Shown: piece by piece, positions 20,848-33,959 of the stretch
How positions within the stretch are numbered: the first letter of the stretch is position 1
How the letters are laid out: every line of letters begins with the position of its first letter
DNA from: Voacanga thouarsii
Lineage: Eukaryota; Streptophyta; Magnoliopsida; Gentianales; Apocynaceae
Assembly: GCA_026120185.1 (NCBI GenBank)
Contig: JANUWF010001218.1
Span: 372,001 to 436,000 of the forward strand
Reading direction: 5' to 3'
DNA length: 64,000 bases
Made by a program: the position numbers and the translations under genes
Notes under the pieces: generated by a model
Database searches by the model: none
Told to the model about the DNA's origin: nothing
The model's input: only the letters and a program-made list of their open reading frames with translations

Positions 20848-20958
20848 ATGGCTTGAGGAACAATGAGAACAACCTAGAAGGGTGCAGGAGATAGTGACCG
20901 TGACAGAGCAACCGTGAGGGTTCAGGGTCAGGCTAGTAGGACAGCTCAGGGCTTGGGA
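20848..20958 (+). pseudogene. gypsy-1 gag, N-terminal fragment
   Basis: ATG at 20848 opens a frame reading M-A-stop-G-T-M-R-T-T-stop-K-G-A-G-D-S-D-R-D-R and so on. The TGA at 20854 and TAG at 20875 are both explained by single C-to-T changes. The frame is cut at 20958 by copia-A and resumes in the gag part after 33960. Confidence 0.75.
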
Positions 20959-22940
20959 TGAAGGTTTAAAATGGAAAAAATCATCAAAACGAAAGCATGT
21001 TAGGAAAACGAAAAATTTATCTCTGTGATTGAATGACCCTCTTCACACTGGTGTAAATGTCTGTATAAGGATATTTGAGGCTAGTGGATCACGTCATTGC
21101 AAACGTCTACTGTATCTAATCCATGCGAAACCTTTGATCTTCTGAAATGGTACCCGTAGCACAGCCGGTGAAAGTTTAAAGGTTGGGTTTTGATAAGCCT
21201 TGAAGGCTAATGGGTTTGTTTTTCTATAAACGAAAATCAACTATGAAGAGCCTGAGTTTCTTTTTTCTTTGCTCTGCTTCTGTCAATAAAAAAACCTACA
21301 AAAGTGCAAAACTACAACACTACTTCAATTCCTCTTTTCATTAATTTGAATCCATCGTTGAGAGAGAAGCCATTCGCGTGCAAACAGAAAGCATTCATGT
21401 TTTCTATTATCCTGCACGTGAAACAACACATTTAATTAATTAATTAAAATTTTAATTTTTTTAATTTTATTTTACCATTGGTCTTATTCATTGAATCAGA
21501 TAAAATTATTTATTCTTAGGCTTAAATATCCAAAAATAATAAATCTCAATTATTTATTTTCTAGACTATATTAAACAGCACAATAAATAATTAAGCCCAA
21601 ATAGACTAATATAAAATTTTATATCTTTTATCTAGTTTATATCCAAATTAATTTTTTAATTATTTAATTTGGGCATTGGGCACTGAATAATTAATTAACT
21701 AATTAAACTAGAAAAAATAAATACTCTATCTCGGATCTTTTATGTTATTCTAGTCCAATAATAAATTAGACTAATAAAATAAAACCCATAAATATCAAGA
21801 CCAATTCCTTAACCCAAATCTTTCACGACTTAAGGGCCATTCCAGAGACCAAAAGACACATCGCCTTGGCAACTATAATGACTAAAATACCCCTGTTATA
21901 TAAATAGTTATATTTTACATTTTAAATATTTTCTAATTTCACCATAAGGAAATATTGACCCCAAGGACAATGTTGCGTTAGCAAAGTCTTTGATCTATAG
22001 GTGTAATAACTAAAATACCATTCTATGCATTGCTGTGCAATTAGAGAGGAAGAGTGTACTAATACCTCTCTAATAGACATAACTATCCTTAGACCTCTAG
22101 TCCAATGATCCACGACTCCTGAAATATTTTCACTTTTCAGGGAAGTTACCCTAAAATAAACATCCAAGTCATGTTCCTTAAGACATTGGATAATTAGATC
22201 ATTTAAATAGTCACAATGGACAATATAGCGTAGAAGCTATCTTGCACAAGTCTGTCTTAACTAACTAGGCATATATACCCAACATACAAGTATATCGGTT
22301 ATACAAAAGAACTTCAATTACAGTATATCAAAGTATATGCTTCTAGTTTCGTTAGACTACCAACTCATACTCAAGCGGTAGAGTATTAATCTACGCTGTA
22401 GCAGTAATAGTCTAGGTTTCTTTTAAATAGTACTTTTAGAAACTACTATTACAAGTCCTGTTCTACGTATTAGAAATACGCTCATGCTATGAAGTGAGTG
22501 GACTACTCACTGGCTAAAGGTAAGTCATTCCTCATTTAGAATTCATAACACAATAACCTATACATGATGAGATTTCTATTCTCATCAATCATTTAAGAAT
22601 AAACATTTATGTGTGAAGTGAGTGGACTATTCACTGGCTAAAGGTAAGTCATTCCTCATTTAGAATTCATAACACAATAACCTATACATGATGAGATTCC
22701 TATTCTCATCAATCATTTAAGAATAAATATTTATGTGTTAAGTAACCCGTGATTCATACCTTATTGTGAAAGATCACCATTCACATGGATCACTTACTTA
22801 AACACAATAGGTCATTTCCAAATGAAAATTGTGTACAAATGAAATGTAAATTCATAAACAAGTTTTGAGAATAAATTCTTTTATTAATAAATTCGATAAT
22901 TACATCAGATAAACTAGTCTAGAGGGCATATATTTTAACA
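20959..22940 (-). repeat. 3' LTR of copia-A
   Basis: 1,982 bp. About 120 bp longer than the 5' LTR because of a tandem duplication at 22491-22738. Related at lower identity to the solo LTR at 29789-31824. Confidence 0.9.
22491..22738. repeat. 124-bp tandem duplication within the copia-A 3' LTR
   Basis: Two abutting copies, 22491-22614 and 22615-22738, both starting GAAGTGAGTGGACTA. They differ at very few sites (ACTACTCAC against ACTATTCAC, TTTCTATT against TTCCTATT). The other LTR has one copy (33679 onward), so the duplication arose after insertion. Confidence 0.92.
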
Positions 22941-22959
22941 ATCTCCCAAAGACTTGATG

Positions 22960-25240
22960 AAGGGATCTGTTAGGTTGTTCTCCAAAGCTATCTGTTCCAC
23001 CACGATTTCTCGTCTCTAAATGAAATTCGAGATCAGGTGGTTACTTCCTCTGGATGTGATTCCCTTTCGTGTGGTTCCTGGGTTCTTTGGATTGCGAGAT
23101 TGCTCCAGAGTTGTCACAATATACTACAATCGGTCTGTCCATATGTGGCATAACTCCAAGTTCTTAAAGGAACTTTCGGAGCCAGACTGCTTCCTTAGAT
23201 GTTTCTAATGCTGTCACATACTCAACTTCCATGGTCAAGTCAGCAATACAAGATTGTTTGATACTCCTCCATGAAATAGCTCCTCCAGACAAGGTAAAGA
23301 CATATCTACTAGTGGATTTTCTCTTATCCTTATCCGTCTAGAAATCTAAGTCTGTGTATCTAATAGGAACCAAGTCGTCAGTCCTGTAAACCAACATATA
23401 ATATTTCGCACCATTGAGATACTTAAGAACATGCTTTACAGCTTGCCAATGAGCCTTCCCAGGGTTTGATTGATATCTGCCAACTAAGCTTACAACAAAG
23501 CAGATATCTGGCCTAGTGCACAACATGGCGTACATAAGACTTCCCACAGCCGAAGCGTATGGAATCCTACTCATCCTGTATTTTTCTTCTTGAGACTTAG
23601 GACAGTCCTTAGAACAAAAAGACAACCCATATTTACAAGGGATTAGAGTTTCCCTTGCATGAGTCCATGCTAAACTTGACTAGTATTTTGTCAATGTATG
23701 TCGCTTGGGATAATCTTAACATTCTCTGCTTTCTATTTTGAAGAAGCTTAATCCCGAGAATGTAACTGGCTTCTCCCAAGTTCTTCATACTAAATAGACT
23801 AGACAGCCAAACCTTAGTAGATGATAATGTCTCTACATCATTCTCAATGAGTAGAATGTCATCCACATATAAGATAAGAAAAATCACATTTATGACTTCT
23901 AATTTCCTGTACACGCATGGTTTATCCTCATTTTGAATGAAATCGTAAGATTTTACAATTTCGTCAAAACGAATGTTCCATGTTCTAGATACCTACTTAA
24001 GTCCATAAATAAACTTCTTAAGCTTGCAGACCATATGTTCCTGGCCTTTAGTAATAAAACCTTTCAGTTGGGACATATAGATGACTTCGTTAAGATGACC
24101 ATTAAGAAATGCCATCTTGATATTCATTTGCTATATTACATAGTCGTAATGATATGCAATGGCAAGGAGGATATGGATGGACTTAAGCATGGCTATCAGG
24201 GAAAAGGTTTCATCATAATCAATTCCCTCTTTTTGAGTATACCACTTTCACCACAAGCCTAGCTTTGAAGGGTTCCACTTTCCCATCCGTTCCTCTCTTC
24301 CTCTTGTATAACCACTTACACTCAATGAATTTTATCCCTTCAGGTAAAGCTACAAGAGCCCAAACCTGATTGAAGTACATAGACTCAATCTCGGCTTTTA
24401 TTACTTCATGCCACAGATCTGCATCGGCATTAACAATAATCTCCTCGTATCTAGTGGAAACTTGTTTCTGATGGTCAAAAACCAGCTCGAAAGCCTCTCC
24501 TATCCATCTTTCTGGAACTCTAGATATCCTCCCACAACGACGAAGCTTTGTTTGTACAGGTTCTTGAGGTTGTGCCTCTTCTTGTTTCATAATCGGGTCT
24601 GAAGAAGTTGATTCCAAAGATAACTTCTTCTTGAGTTCTAACCTTGTTGAACTTTTAGTGGAAATACTTTGATCATCCTCCAAGTATCTAGAATTAGTAC
24701 TTATTAGTACTTTCTGCTCCTTGGGATGATAAAAGTAACTTCCTTTTGTCCCTTTTGGATACCCAACAAAGTAGCATAATTCTGATATTAGTTCTAACTT
24801 GTCTCCCTTGATTAGTACATAAGCTAGACAGCCCCATATCCTGAAATGATTTAGACTTGGTTTATGCCCATTGCACATCTCATAGGGTGTCCTAGGTACT
24901 GACTTGGAAGGCACCAAGTTCAAAATGTATGCCGCTGTTTCTAAGGCATATCCCCAAAAAGAGATCAGAAGAGTAGCATGAGACATCATACTTCGGACCA
25001 TTTCTATTAATATCCTATTCCTTCTCTCAACTACTCTATTCTATTGGGGTATACTCGATGTAGAAAGTTGGGGTGTTATTCAATGATGTACCATGTAATC
25101 CTTAAACTCATCGAGGAGGTATTCTTCACCACGATTTGATCGTAAGGTTTTGATCAATTTACCTGTCTGATACTCCACTTCAGTCTTAAACTCTTTGAAC
25201 TTATAAAAAAAGTTAGATTTGTGCCTCATCAGGTAGACAT
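22960..25240 (-). pseudogene. copia-A integrase C-terminus, reverse transcriptase and RNase H
   Basis: From the minus 5' side: integrase C-terminal region and linker at 24219-25001 (YALETAAYILNLVPSKSVPR, FRIWGCLAYVL), start of RT (CKWLYKRKRGTDGK, KARLVVK), RT with YVDD (ILYVDDILLI) in 23633-23914, then SAVGSLMYAMLCTRPDI and RNase H running into 22960 (FTLSGGAISWRSIKQS, EVEYVTALETSKEAVWLRKF, YCDNSGAIS). Frame changes fall near 24225 and 23630, and a stop precedes TDKDKRKST in RNase H. This is the replication enzyme portion of a Ty1/copia polyprotein; it is not functional. Confidence 0.88.
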
Positions 25241-25245
25241 AACCA

Positions 25246-26746
25246 TGTTAGGGATATGCCCTAGAATCAATTTGTACTTATACTATTGTCGTTATGTTTT
25301 ATATAATAATATGAGGTTTTTCTTTCCATGAATAGTGCATTTTATTTTGTGGTCATCAAGTACGTGACTTGATAATAAAATTCTACAATGAATACAATGA
25401 CTATTCTAAAACTGTCCCTGATCGATTATTATTATTGGAATAATAATAAATTAATATTAGTATATCTGTGACTTGATGGCTATGTTTTACTGGTCATGGA
25501 TATTTGTGATATCGAGTCAAAACATAAATAAATGTTAGAGAATATTGTATTGGACATGACCCACTGTGAGAGTACTTCATGAAACATGTCATAAGTACTT
25601 TCTAGCCATAATGATATTAAAAGTCCTTCGACCTAAATTCATCATAGTTTCCTATTTGATAAATTCTATATCTTGACGTTGTTTAAAGTTGTCTTTAATC
25701 AGACAATAAATTAGACTACTGTTGGATATAGAATAAATCAATGAGAGGAATATGTATGATAGTGAAGGAATTTGTCCCTCTCAATTATAGGAGAGATATC
25801 CATAGGCCCCTTGATAAGTTAGACTGTTAAAATGCATGGCCGTGCTCAAATATATCAATCTAAGATATTGATATCATTTGTTTGAACAGTCTACTATGAA
25901 ATCAAGATATAATTGATTAAGCTTAATAAGAATGACATGCTCCGTGCCTTATGTTTAATCTGGATATCGTGTGACAAAAGGATTAAATATAAAATTATGG
26001 TTTGGTTCAAAGAGATCATCGATCTTCATTTAACCTGGATAGTTATAATGTTTTGCTAGAAACCGCTTATAACTTGTGCGCCATTTAAATATGATTTGGG
26101 CACACTGGCAGTATTAAATGAACTTATAGGGTCACACAATAAGCGAACTTGTTAGGTTATTTTTCTGGTAACCAGATTTGATGAATTTGAAAATATGTCT
26201 AAGTTAATCGAACTTAGAAAATTTACTAGATACAATGAATTTGGAAATATGTCCACATTCGATGTATCTGGATAATGTCCAGATTATAATAATCTGACTC
26301 GGTAAATTAATTGTTTAAATAATCGAGATAATGACAGAATCTTATCATATCAGTTTTAATTTAATTTAAATTTAAATTAAAATATGATAAGATATTATTA
26401 GGGTTGGATTCTAAGAGGTTTGGAGGGTTTTTAAGAAAACCCTAACCGTCTTTTCAAGAGTCTAATTCTGTTGAGAACATTCGTGCCATTCTCTACCAGG
26501 AAAAAAAACCTTTTCAAACCCTAGGCGCTAGTACTCCCTAGGTGACGAGTGAGTTCGCGGTGTGTATTCGATAGAGGACGTTCGCGTACTGCAGCGTCTG
26601 GTGATCATTCGGGTTGCATGTGCAGCAACACCATTTCACCAACCAGAGGTAATTCTGCAAACATACGATCTTCTTAATCGTTTACTTGGATCATCAGAAG
26701 GGATTCGTGGATATTTTTCGCGTTTAGGAGTCCACGAATCCTAACA
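25246..26746 (+). mobile_element. Solo LTR B inside copia-A integrase
   Basis: 1,501 bp starting TGTTAGGGATATGCCC and ending CACGAATCCTAACA, with a perfect target duplication AACCA at 25241-25245 and 26747-26751. No internal region accompanies it, so it is the product of LTR-LTR recombination. It interrupts the copia-A integrase between 25240 and 26752. A second copy of the same family in inverse orientation is at 42013-61302. It contains an A-rich GAAAACCCTAACC stretch near its GC-richer end (26520-26650). Confidence 0.96.
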
Positions 26747-26751
26747 AACCA

Positions 26752-28230
26752 AACCTTATACAATCATATGTGAAAGTGATAAAGTACTCAAAGCCCCTCT
26801 AGCTTGAGTAGACAAAGGACCACATACATTAGTATGAACAAGACCCAATATCTCTTTGACTCTATCAGCCTTTTGGATAAACGACCGTTTGGTCATTTTC
26901 CCCATAAGGCAGGATTCACACTAAGGCCAACTTTCCATTCTTAATGAGCCCATCATAGATTAACTTTTGAATCCTGGTTGAGTTAATATAGCCCAACCTT
27001 AGATGCCAAAGATATGAATCATTGACATTGTCTTTCTCTTCTTACTTAAAGGTTCAGATTGAGCGTTATTTATTTGATTGTTTATCGGATTTAAAAAGAA
27101 TAAATTTTCATACATGTGCCCTGTATATAAAAATTCTCCATTTCTACTGATAGTAATACCAGACTGGAAAGAAATAGAATATCCATGATTTATTAGCTTT
27201 GCAACTGAAATTAAATTTTGTCTAAAATCGGATACATATAAAATATCCTTTAATACAACTACTTTATTACAATAAAAATAAGATCCAACTCTCCCACTGT
27301 AAGGGCCCATACTCGTGCTCCATTTCCTACTCGTAGTCTATACTTGCCCTTTTAGAGTCTTCTTATTTTCCTAAACCCCTACAAGGAGTTACAAATATGA
27401 TCAGTGCCACTAGAATCAATAATCTAAGTGGAAGTTGATCCAATCATTGAAATAGACTTTAGATAGAAAATAGTACCTGTAGGGTTTTTCTTGGCTTGAA
27501 GTTTTGGACACTCCTTTTTTCAGTATCCCTTCTTCCCGCATTTTGAAGCATTTGCCATTGGGTTTGTTGGGTTGGTTCTTGGGTTGGGCCTATGCATTTC
27601 CCTTCTTCTTCTTGAACTTCTTGGGCTTGGGCCCAATTCTAGAAGAAAAAGCCCTAACAATCATAATCTTGAATTGTGGCTTCTTGACCTTCTCCGCCAC
27701 TTGGAACTCTTTTATTAACTCAGTTAAAGTCATAGTCAATTTGTTCATGTTATAGTTCAACTTAAATTAAGTAAAAAAGCCCGACAGAGATTCGATATCC
27801 ATGTCTACTTAGCTCTCAGAGTCAATAACAGTCCTTGAAACTTTCACTTCCTCTAAAGCAGCAATCATTTTGAGCATGTGCTATCTAACTGATATTCTCT
27901 CAACCATCTTAGTGTTTATGATCGTCCTAAGAGTTTTCTGCCTTGCGGGTTGGCTCTTATCGGCGAACATTGTAGCTAATAATTGGCTAATGTCATATGC
28001 AGTAGCCATGTGTTCGTGTTTTGACTGGAGCACATTAGACATGGAGGCCTACATATAGCATCGAGCCATTTTGTTGGCCTTCTTTAATATTTTTTCAGCC
28101 TCACGCTCCTCCGTGGTGGAACCCTCCCCAATAACAGGGCAGGTTTCAAAGAGGATATATTTATACTCCTCAGCAATGAGTATTATATCCAAATTTCTTT
28201 TTTAATCCACATAATTCGGACCCGTTAGCT
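26752..28230 (-). pseudogene. copia-A gag, protease and integrase N-terminus
   Basis: Minus strand. A gag-pre-integrase segment lies at 26999-27310 (VVVLKDILYVSDFRQNLISVAKL). Upstream near 27400-27540 is a degenerate protease motif (IIDSSGTDHICN) and a CCHC knuckle remnant (CGKKGY, stop, KKECPKL). Gag-like sequence runs to about 28230 but with many stops. The protease D(S/T)G reads DSSG, so it is altered. The domain series joins the integrase part on the other side of solo LTR B. Confidence 0.75.
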
Positions 28231-29783
28231 TATTCTCATAGAAAATAACGGCCAAATGACTAAAAAAAACCTCTACCAACCATTTATGAAAAAATCAAAA
28301 ATAAAAGAAAATTCAATTTGTGAAAAAATAAAATAATTTGTGACTTTATCCTCATATTAAATCCGATAATAGTTAACCCTATCACTATTATCTTTAATAT
28401 GATTAATTTTGACTCTTAGAAAAACTAATATAACTTCTTGGGAAGATTAACAGTTTTTTAAACTAAGTATATTAACCACCACAAATTAATTTTCTTTCTA
28501 GGTAATGATCTAGAAGATAACTTCATCATGGGATGACCGTTTCTTCTCATTTCCTATGGACATTCCTCACACTATAAATTTCAACGTAGGCTGGCCGATC
28601 ATAACACGTGTCCCGAGTTATTAATTACATCTATCCATTAGTTCTAAATCCTTATGGTACCCCATCTTATTCGGGTTCACTCCCAAGGTCACACAAGGGG
28701 ACCCACGATTTCTAATGAGGATCGTGATGGAAGTCGTGGGGCCGTTAAAACCCCTCTCCCACTTAGTATTTTACAATAAGGGTTTTTCTTGGAAAATATT
28801 TTTTAAAATTTCAATTAAATTTTCTTTTAACTCAAAATAAAATATTTAAACCTAAAAAAATTTCTATGTCAAGGTTTATACCATTTGAGATTTTTTTTCA
28901 TGGATTAATTTTATTCAAGTTAATAAACTTAATAATTTTAAAAATTTTTAATAAAACTTTCGAGAGATTTTGATCTTAAGTTTAATTTGACAAAAATAAT
29001 TTTTCTTGTTAAAATTCAATCAAAATAATTTTCTATTTTAATTCACAAAAATATCTAAATCCAATATATTTTCTATATCAAGGATAAAATCCTTTGAAAA
29101 AATATCAAAGAATTAATTTTTGTTCGAATTAAAATTAACCATTTGATTTAAGAAAAATATTTTTCTTTGTCAAAATTCCCAAAGACTTTGGTCTTTGACA
29201 AAACGCGCACATAGAGTATAAAAAGAAATAAACATGCTAGAAAACTGTAAACGTTTTCATTCTTTTCTATTCTTTTAACTTAAGTGTCTAAATAATAGAA
29301 TTAAACATATTAATTAGTTAATAGTCTTGTTTAATCTTAAAATTTTCTTTACTATTATTTTTCATGCAAAATATTCAAAGAATATTAACTATTGCAATAA
29401 AAATAATTTCGCCTGGTATGGGACCAAAAACCAATTTTTTTTTTTTTTTTTTTTTTAATAAATTCGGGTCAGGTCCATGCACCCACCATATTGGATCATG
29501 GCCCATGGGATAACCTATGGGCCAGATCCGGGCATGGACTTGCCCCGCCCCGCACCTGCCTAGCTACGCGGTCAAAATTGTTGACCACGCAGCATTGCAA
29601 ATTGCAGCAAAAACTTCCTCCCTGATAGCTTCAGCGAGGAAGCCTTCCTCGCGCCTTGGAGTGGCGCGCAACTTGGAGCTACGGCTCAGAGGCTCCACAC
29701 ACAGCGACGGCACGGTTCGGCTCCTGTGGTGCGGCTCGGCTCGGCTCTTTCGACTTCAACAGTGCCTTTTTCTCCAGAATACA
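28231..29783 (-). other. copia-A untranslated leader or foreign insert
   Basis: About 1.55 kb between the gag remnant and solo LTR C, continuing for 250 bp beyond it to the primer site. AT-rich for the most part, with a (T)22 run at 29435-29456 and a GC-rich patch at 29500-29760 that holds an open frame of 128 codons without recognisable domains. A total leader of about 1.8 kb is long for a copia element, so part may be captured or inserted sequence. Confidence 0.5.
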
Positions 29784-29788
29784 CATCT

Positions 29789-31824
29789 TGATGGTTTTAA
29801 AGAACAGAGGAGCATGCATGGGAACGAAAAACAGAGAAAAAAAACAACAAGCCTTTTTAATGGCAGCAAGGAAGAATTAAGATTATACCTTTGCATGCTT
29901 TAAACCTTTTAGGTTATGTAGGAATGGATTGAACCACGGGAATAGCCTCGCCTTGCCTGCTTGTTGAAGCTTCTGGTTGAAATCCCGCTAACCTCTTACT
30001 TCGCCTTGTTTGTATGAATGCCAAGCTTTCCGGCTCACGGAATATTCCACCGCCTCAAACCTTGTTGGTAAAACAAAGGACGAAGAGGAGTGGTCTCAAA
30101 TCTCCTTAGTTCTCTTGCTATTGATTAGCAAAACACCAAGGGAAGAAACAAGAGAGGAGGAGCACGAGAGAGAGAGAGGCTGCGTGAGGGAGAGAGAAAA
30201 GCTAGGGAGAATTAGGGTTTTCTTTTTCTAAGAGTCTTGTTTATTGTTAGCCAAAATTAGATCTCCAATATCTGATAACGATATCCCCCGAGATATCATA
30301 TTTCAAACATCCGGATGTTATCAAGAGAATAAGTTTGGCTTAATCCTAAACTTATCTAATCCGTATTTGGAAAAACCCTATGATCCAAGCTATTGGGCCA
30401 AGATAATATTTATTATTTTTCTTGGACTCAAAAGGCCCAAAATAATAAACATTAATTATTTATTTTTTGAGTTTATAGAAATAACCCAATAAATAATTAA
30501 TGAGCCCAAATGAACCAAAATAATTAAACTTCAATTATTTATTTCTTGGGCTTATATAAATAACCCAATAAATAATTAAGTATTAATTATTTTCCTCTAG
30601 TTTAAGCCCAGGTTAATTTTCTAATTATTCAAACTGGACTTAGGCCTTAAACAATTAATTAATCAATTAAACCAGATAATTAATTTCTCTCAACTCCTAT
30701 TTTTATTTTATTTTATTTATTTATTTTATTCCAGTCTAATAATAAATTAGACTTCATTAATAAAATAAAATAAAATAAAATAAAATCCTCTTTAACTGAG
30801 GCCAATTCCTTAACCCAACATTAATTAGGACTTATAGACTATTCCGAGGACCAAAAAGACACATCACCTTAGCTGCTAAAATGACCAAAATACTCCTACT
30901 ATATAAATAGCTATATTTTGCATTTTAAATATTTTCTAATATCACCATAAGAAAATATTGAGCCCAAGGACAATGTTGTGTTAGCAAAGTCTCCGACTTA
31001 CAGGTGAAATGACTAAAATATCCCTCTACACATCGCCGTACATTTAGAGAGGAAAAAGTGTACTAACACCTCTCTAAATGACATCTACCATCCTTAGACT
31101 TCTAATCCAATGATCCACGACTTCTTGGAGTGTTTCCGCTTTCCAAAGGAGCTATTCTAAAGCAAACATCCAAGTCATGTTTCTCAGGGCCCTGGCCACT
31201 TTAGATCATTCAGACAACCACAAGGGGCGATATTGTGTAGAAACTTTCTTGTATAAGTCTGTCTTAACTAACTAGTTACATATACCCAAAACACAAGTAT
31301 ATTGGTTCTACCATAGAACCTCAACTATAGCATATCAAAGTATATGCTTCCAGCTTCGTCAGACCACCAACTCATACTCAAGTCGTAGAGTACTAGTCCA
31401 CGCTGTAGCGGTAGTAGTCTAGGTTTCTACCATATAGTACTTTTAGAAATCACTACTACAAGTCCTGTCCTAAGTATTCAAAATACGCTTATGTCATGAA
31501 GTGATTGGACTACTCACTGGCTAAAGGTAAGCCATTCCCCATTTAGAATTCATAGCATAATAACCTAAACATAATAAGATTCTCATTCTCATCAATAGGT
31601 TAAGAACAAATGTTTATGTGTTTAAATAACTCATGATTCATACCTTACCGTGAAAGACTACCATTTACATAGATCACTTATTTAAACACAATGGGTCCGT
31701 TCCATACGAAATTGTACACAAATAAAAAAGTAAATTCACGAACGATTTATGAACATAAATTCTTTTATTAAAATATTCGATATTTACATCAGAAACCGAA
31801 TCTAAGAGGGCATACTATCCAACA
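29789..31824 (-). mobile_element. Solo LTR C inside the copia-A leader
   Basis: 2,036 bp starting TGATGGTTTTAAAG and ending CTATCCAACA in plus orientation, with perfect target duplication CATCT at 29784-29788 and 31825-31829. The ends and much of the body resemble the copia-A LTR (for example CCAAGGACAATGTTG, CTACTCACTGGCTAAAGGTA), so it is a related subfamily in the same orientation. No internal domain is present. Confidence 0.93.
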
Positions 31825-32077
31825 CATCTGCGTATTGATTTCGTTTTTCCTTCCATTTTCACTCAAAAATCATCCAAACAACCGCCTATGCCCTTAAAAA
31901 AACACTCGGCTTACATGATATCTATGAAAGTAATCAAAATACATTGTTCCTATGCTTCCACTCGCGAAGGTTACAATAAAAATACCCATACCAGTAAACA
32001 CGAAGGATCACAAATTTTAACCAAAATAAATATTTTCTCATTTTAGTTAAGCCTAATGCTTCTTATATTTGCCAAAC

Positions 32078-32095
32078 CATAGCTCTGAAACCAAT
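32078..32095 (-). other. Primer binding site of copia-A
   Basis: The minus strand reads TTGGTTTCAGAGCTATGG directly after the 5' LTR (plus position 32096), close to the TGGTATCAGAGCCATG-type site for initiator Met tRNA. Confidence 0.8.
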
Positions 32096-33959
32096 TGAAG
32101 GCTTAAAATGGCAAAAATTATCAAAACGAAAGCATGTTAGAAAAACGAAAAATTTACCTATGTAATTGAATGGTCCTCTTCACACTGGTGTAGATGTCTG
32201 TATAATGATATTTGAGGCTAGTGGATTACGTCCTTGCAAACGTTTACTGCGTCTCATACATGCGAAGCTTTTAATTTTCCAAAATAGTGCTCGTAGCACT
32301 GTTGGTAAAGGCTTAAAGGTTGGATTTTGATAAGCCTTGAAGGTTAATGTGTTTGTTTTTCTGTGAATGAAAATCAACTATGAAGAGCTTGAGTTTATTT
32401 TTCTTTGCTTTGCTCCTGTCAATCACAAAACCCACAGAAGTGCAAAACTACAACACTACTTCAATTCCTCTTTTCATTCATTCGAATCTATCCCGAGAGA
32501 GAAGCCATTCGCATGCAAATAGAAAGCATCCATACTTTTTGTTATCTTGTATGCGAAACAACACGGGTTCCATCCCGTGTTGTTTTATTTTTTTATTTTT
32601 AATTAATTAATTAAATTAATAATTAATTAATTAATTATTTAATTTTTTAAATTTTATTTTACTCTTAGTCTTATTCATTGGGTTAGATAAAATTATTTAT
32701 TCTTGAGCTTGAACACCTATAAATAATAAACATCAATTATTTATTTTCTAGGCTATACTAAATAGCCCAATAAATAATTCAGCACAAATAGACCAATATA
32801 AAATTTAATACCTTTTATTTAGTTTATATCCAGATTAATTTTTTAATTATTTAATCTGGGCTTTGGGCCCTAAATAATTAATTAACCAATTAAACTAAAA
32901 TAAATAAATACTCTCTCTCGGACCTTTTATTTTATTCTAATCCAATAATAAATTAGACTAATAAAATAAAATCCATAAATATCAAGACCAATTCTTTAAC
33001 CTGAATCCTTCATGACTTAAAAGCTATTTCGGAGACCAAAAGACATATTGTCTTGGCGACTAAAATGACCAAAATACTACTATTACATAAATAACTATAT
33101 TTTGCATTTTAAATATTTTCTAATATCATTATAAGGAAATATTAACCCTAAGGACAATGTCTGCGTTAGCAAAGTCTTCGATCTACATGTGTAATGACTA
33201 AAATACCCCTCTACGCATCGCTGTGCAATTAGAGAGGAAGAGTGTACTAACACCTTTCTAATAGACATCTACCATCCTTAGACCTCTAGTCCAATGATCC
33301 ATGACTCCTGAAATGTTTTCACTTTCAAGAGAGCTACCCTAAAGTAAACATCCAAGTCTTGTTCCTCAGGGCTCTGGATAATTAGATCATTTGAACAGTC
33401 ACAATGGGCGATATAGCGTAGAAGCTATCTTGTACAATTTTGTCTTAACTAACTAGTCATATATACCCAACATACAAGTATATCGGTTCTCCAAAAGAAC
33501 TTCAATTACAGTATATCAAAGTATATACTTCTAGTTTCATCAGACTACCAACTCATACTCAAGCAGTAAAGTATTAGTTCACGCTATAGCAGTAATAGTC
33601 TGGATTTATTTTAAATAGTACTTTTAGAAACTATTATTATATGTCATGTTCTACGTATTCGAAATACACTCATGCTACGAAGTGAGTGGACTACTCACTA
33701 GCTAAAGGGAAGCCATTCTCCATTTGGAATTCATAACACAATAACCTATACATGATGAGATTCCTATTCTCATCAATTGGTTAAGAACAAGTTTATATGT
33801 TAAGTAACCCGTAATCCATACCTTACTATGAAAGACTGTCATTCACATGGATTACTTACTTAAACATAATAGGTCATTTCTAAACAAAAATTGTGTACAA
33901 ATAAAATGTATACGATAATTATATTAGATAAACTAGTCTAGAAGGCATATATTCTAACA
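32096..33959 (-). repeat. 5' LTR of copia-A
   Basis: 1,864 bp, same family as 20959-22940 with scattered substitutions and only one copy of the 124-bp segment. Confidence 0.9.

Larger units (their letters stand above)
20959..33959 (-). mobile_element. Copia-A: Ty1/copia element with long LTRs, inserted in gypsy-1 gag
   Basis: Minus strand. The 3' LTR is 20959-22940 and the 5' LTR 32096-33959; in plus orientation both start TGAAGG and end TAACA. A purine-rich tract (CTTTGGGAGAT on the minus strand) adjoins the 3' LTR. TTGGTTTCAGAGCTATGG, a primer site of initiator-Met type, adjoins the 5' LTR. The polyprotein lies between 22960 and 28230. Flanking 5-mers are TGGGA and TAAGG; they differ by three transitions, so the target duplication is only tentative. 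Two solo LTRs are nested within it. Gypsy-1 gag sequence continues on both sides, which fixes it as a later insertion. Confidence 0.9.

Noticed and set aside
29517..29903. 128-codon GC-rich open frame as a host gene
   Set aside because: It crosses the exact start of solo LTR C at 29789 and shows no domain; at most a captured fragment lies before 29784.
20959..33959. Perfect target duplication for copia-A
   Set aside because: The flanks read TGGGA and TAAGG; three transitions are needed to equate them, so it is reported as tentative only.
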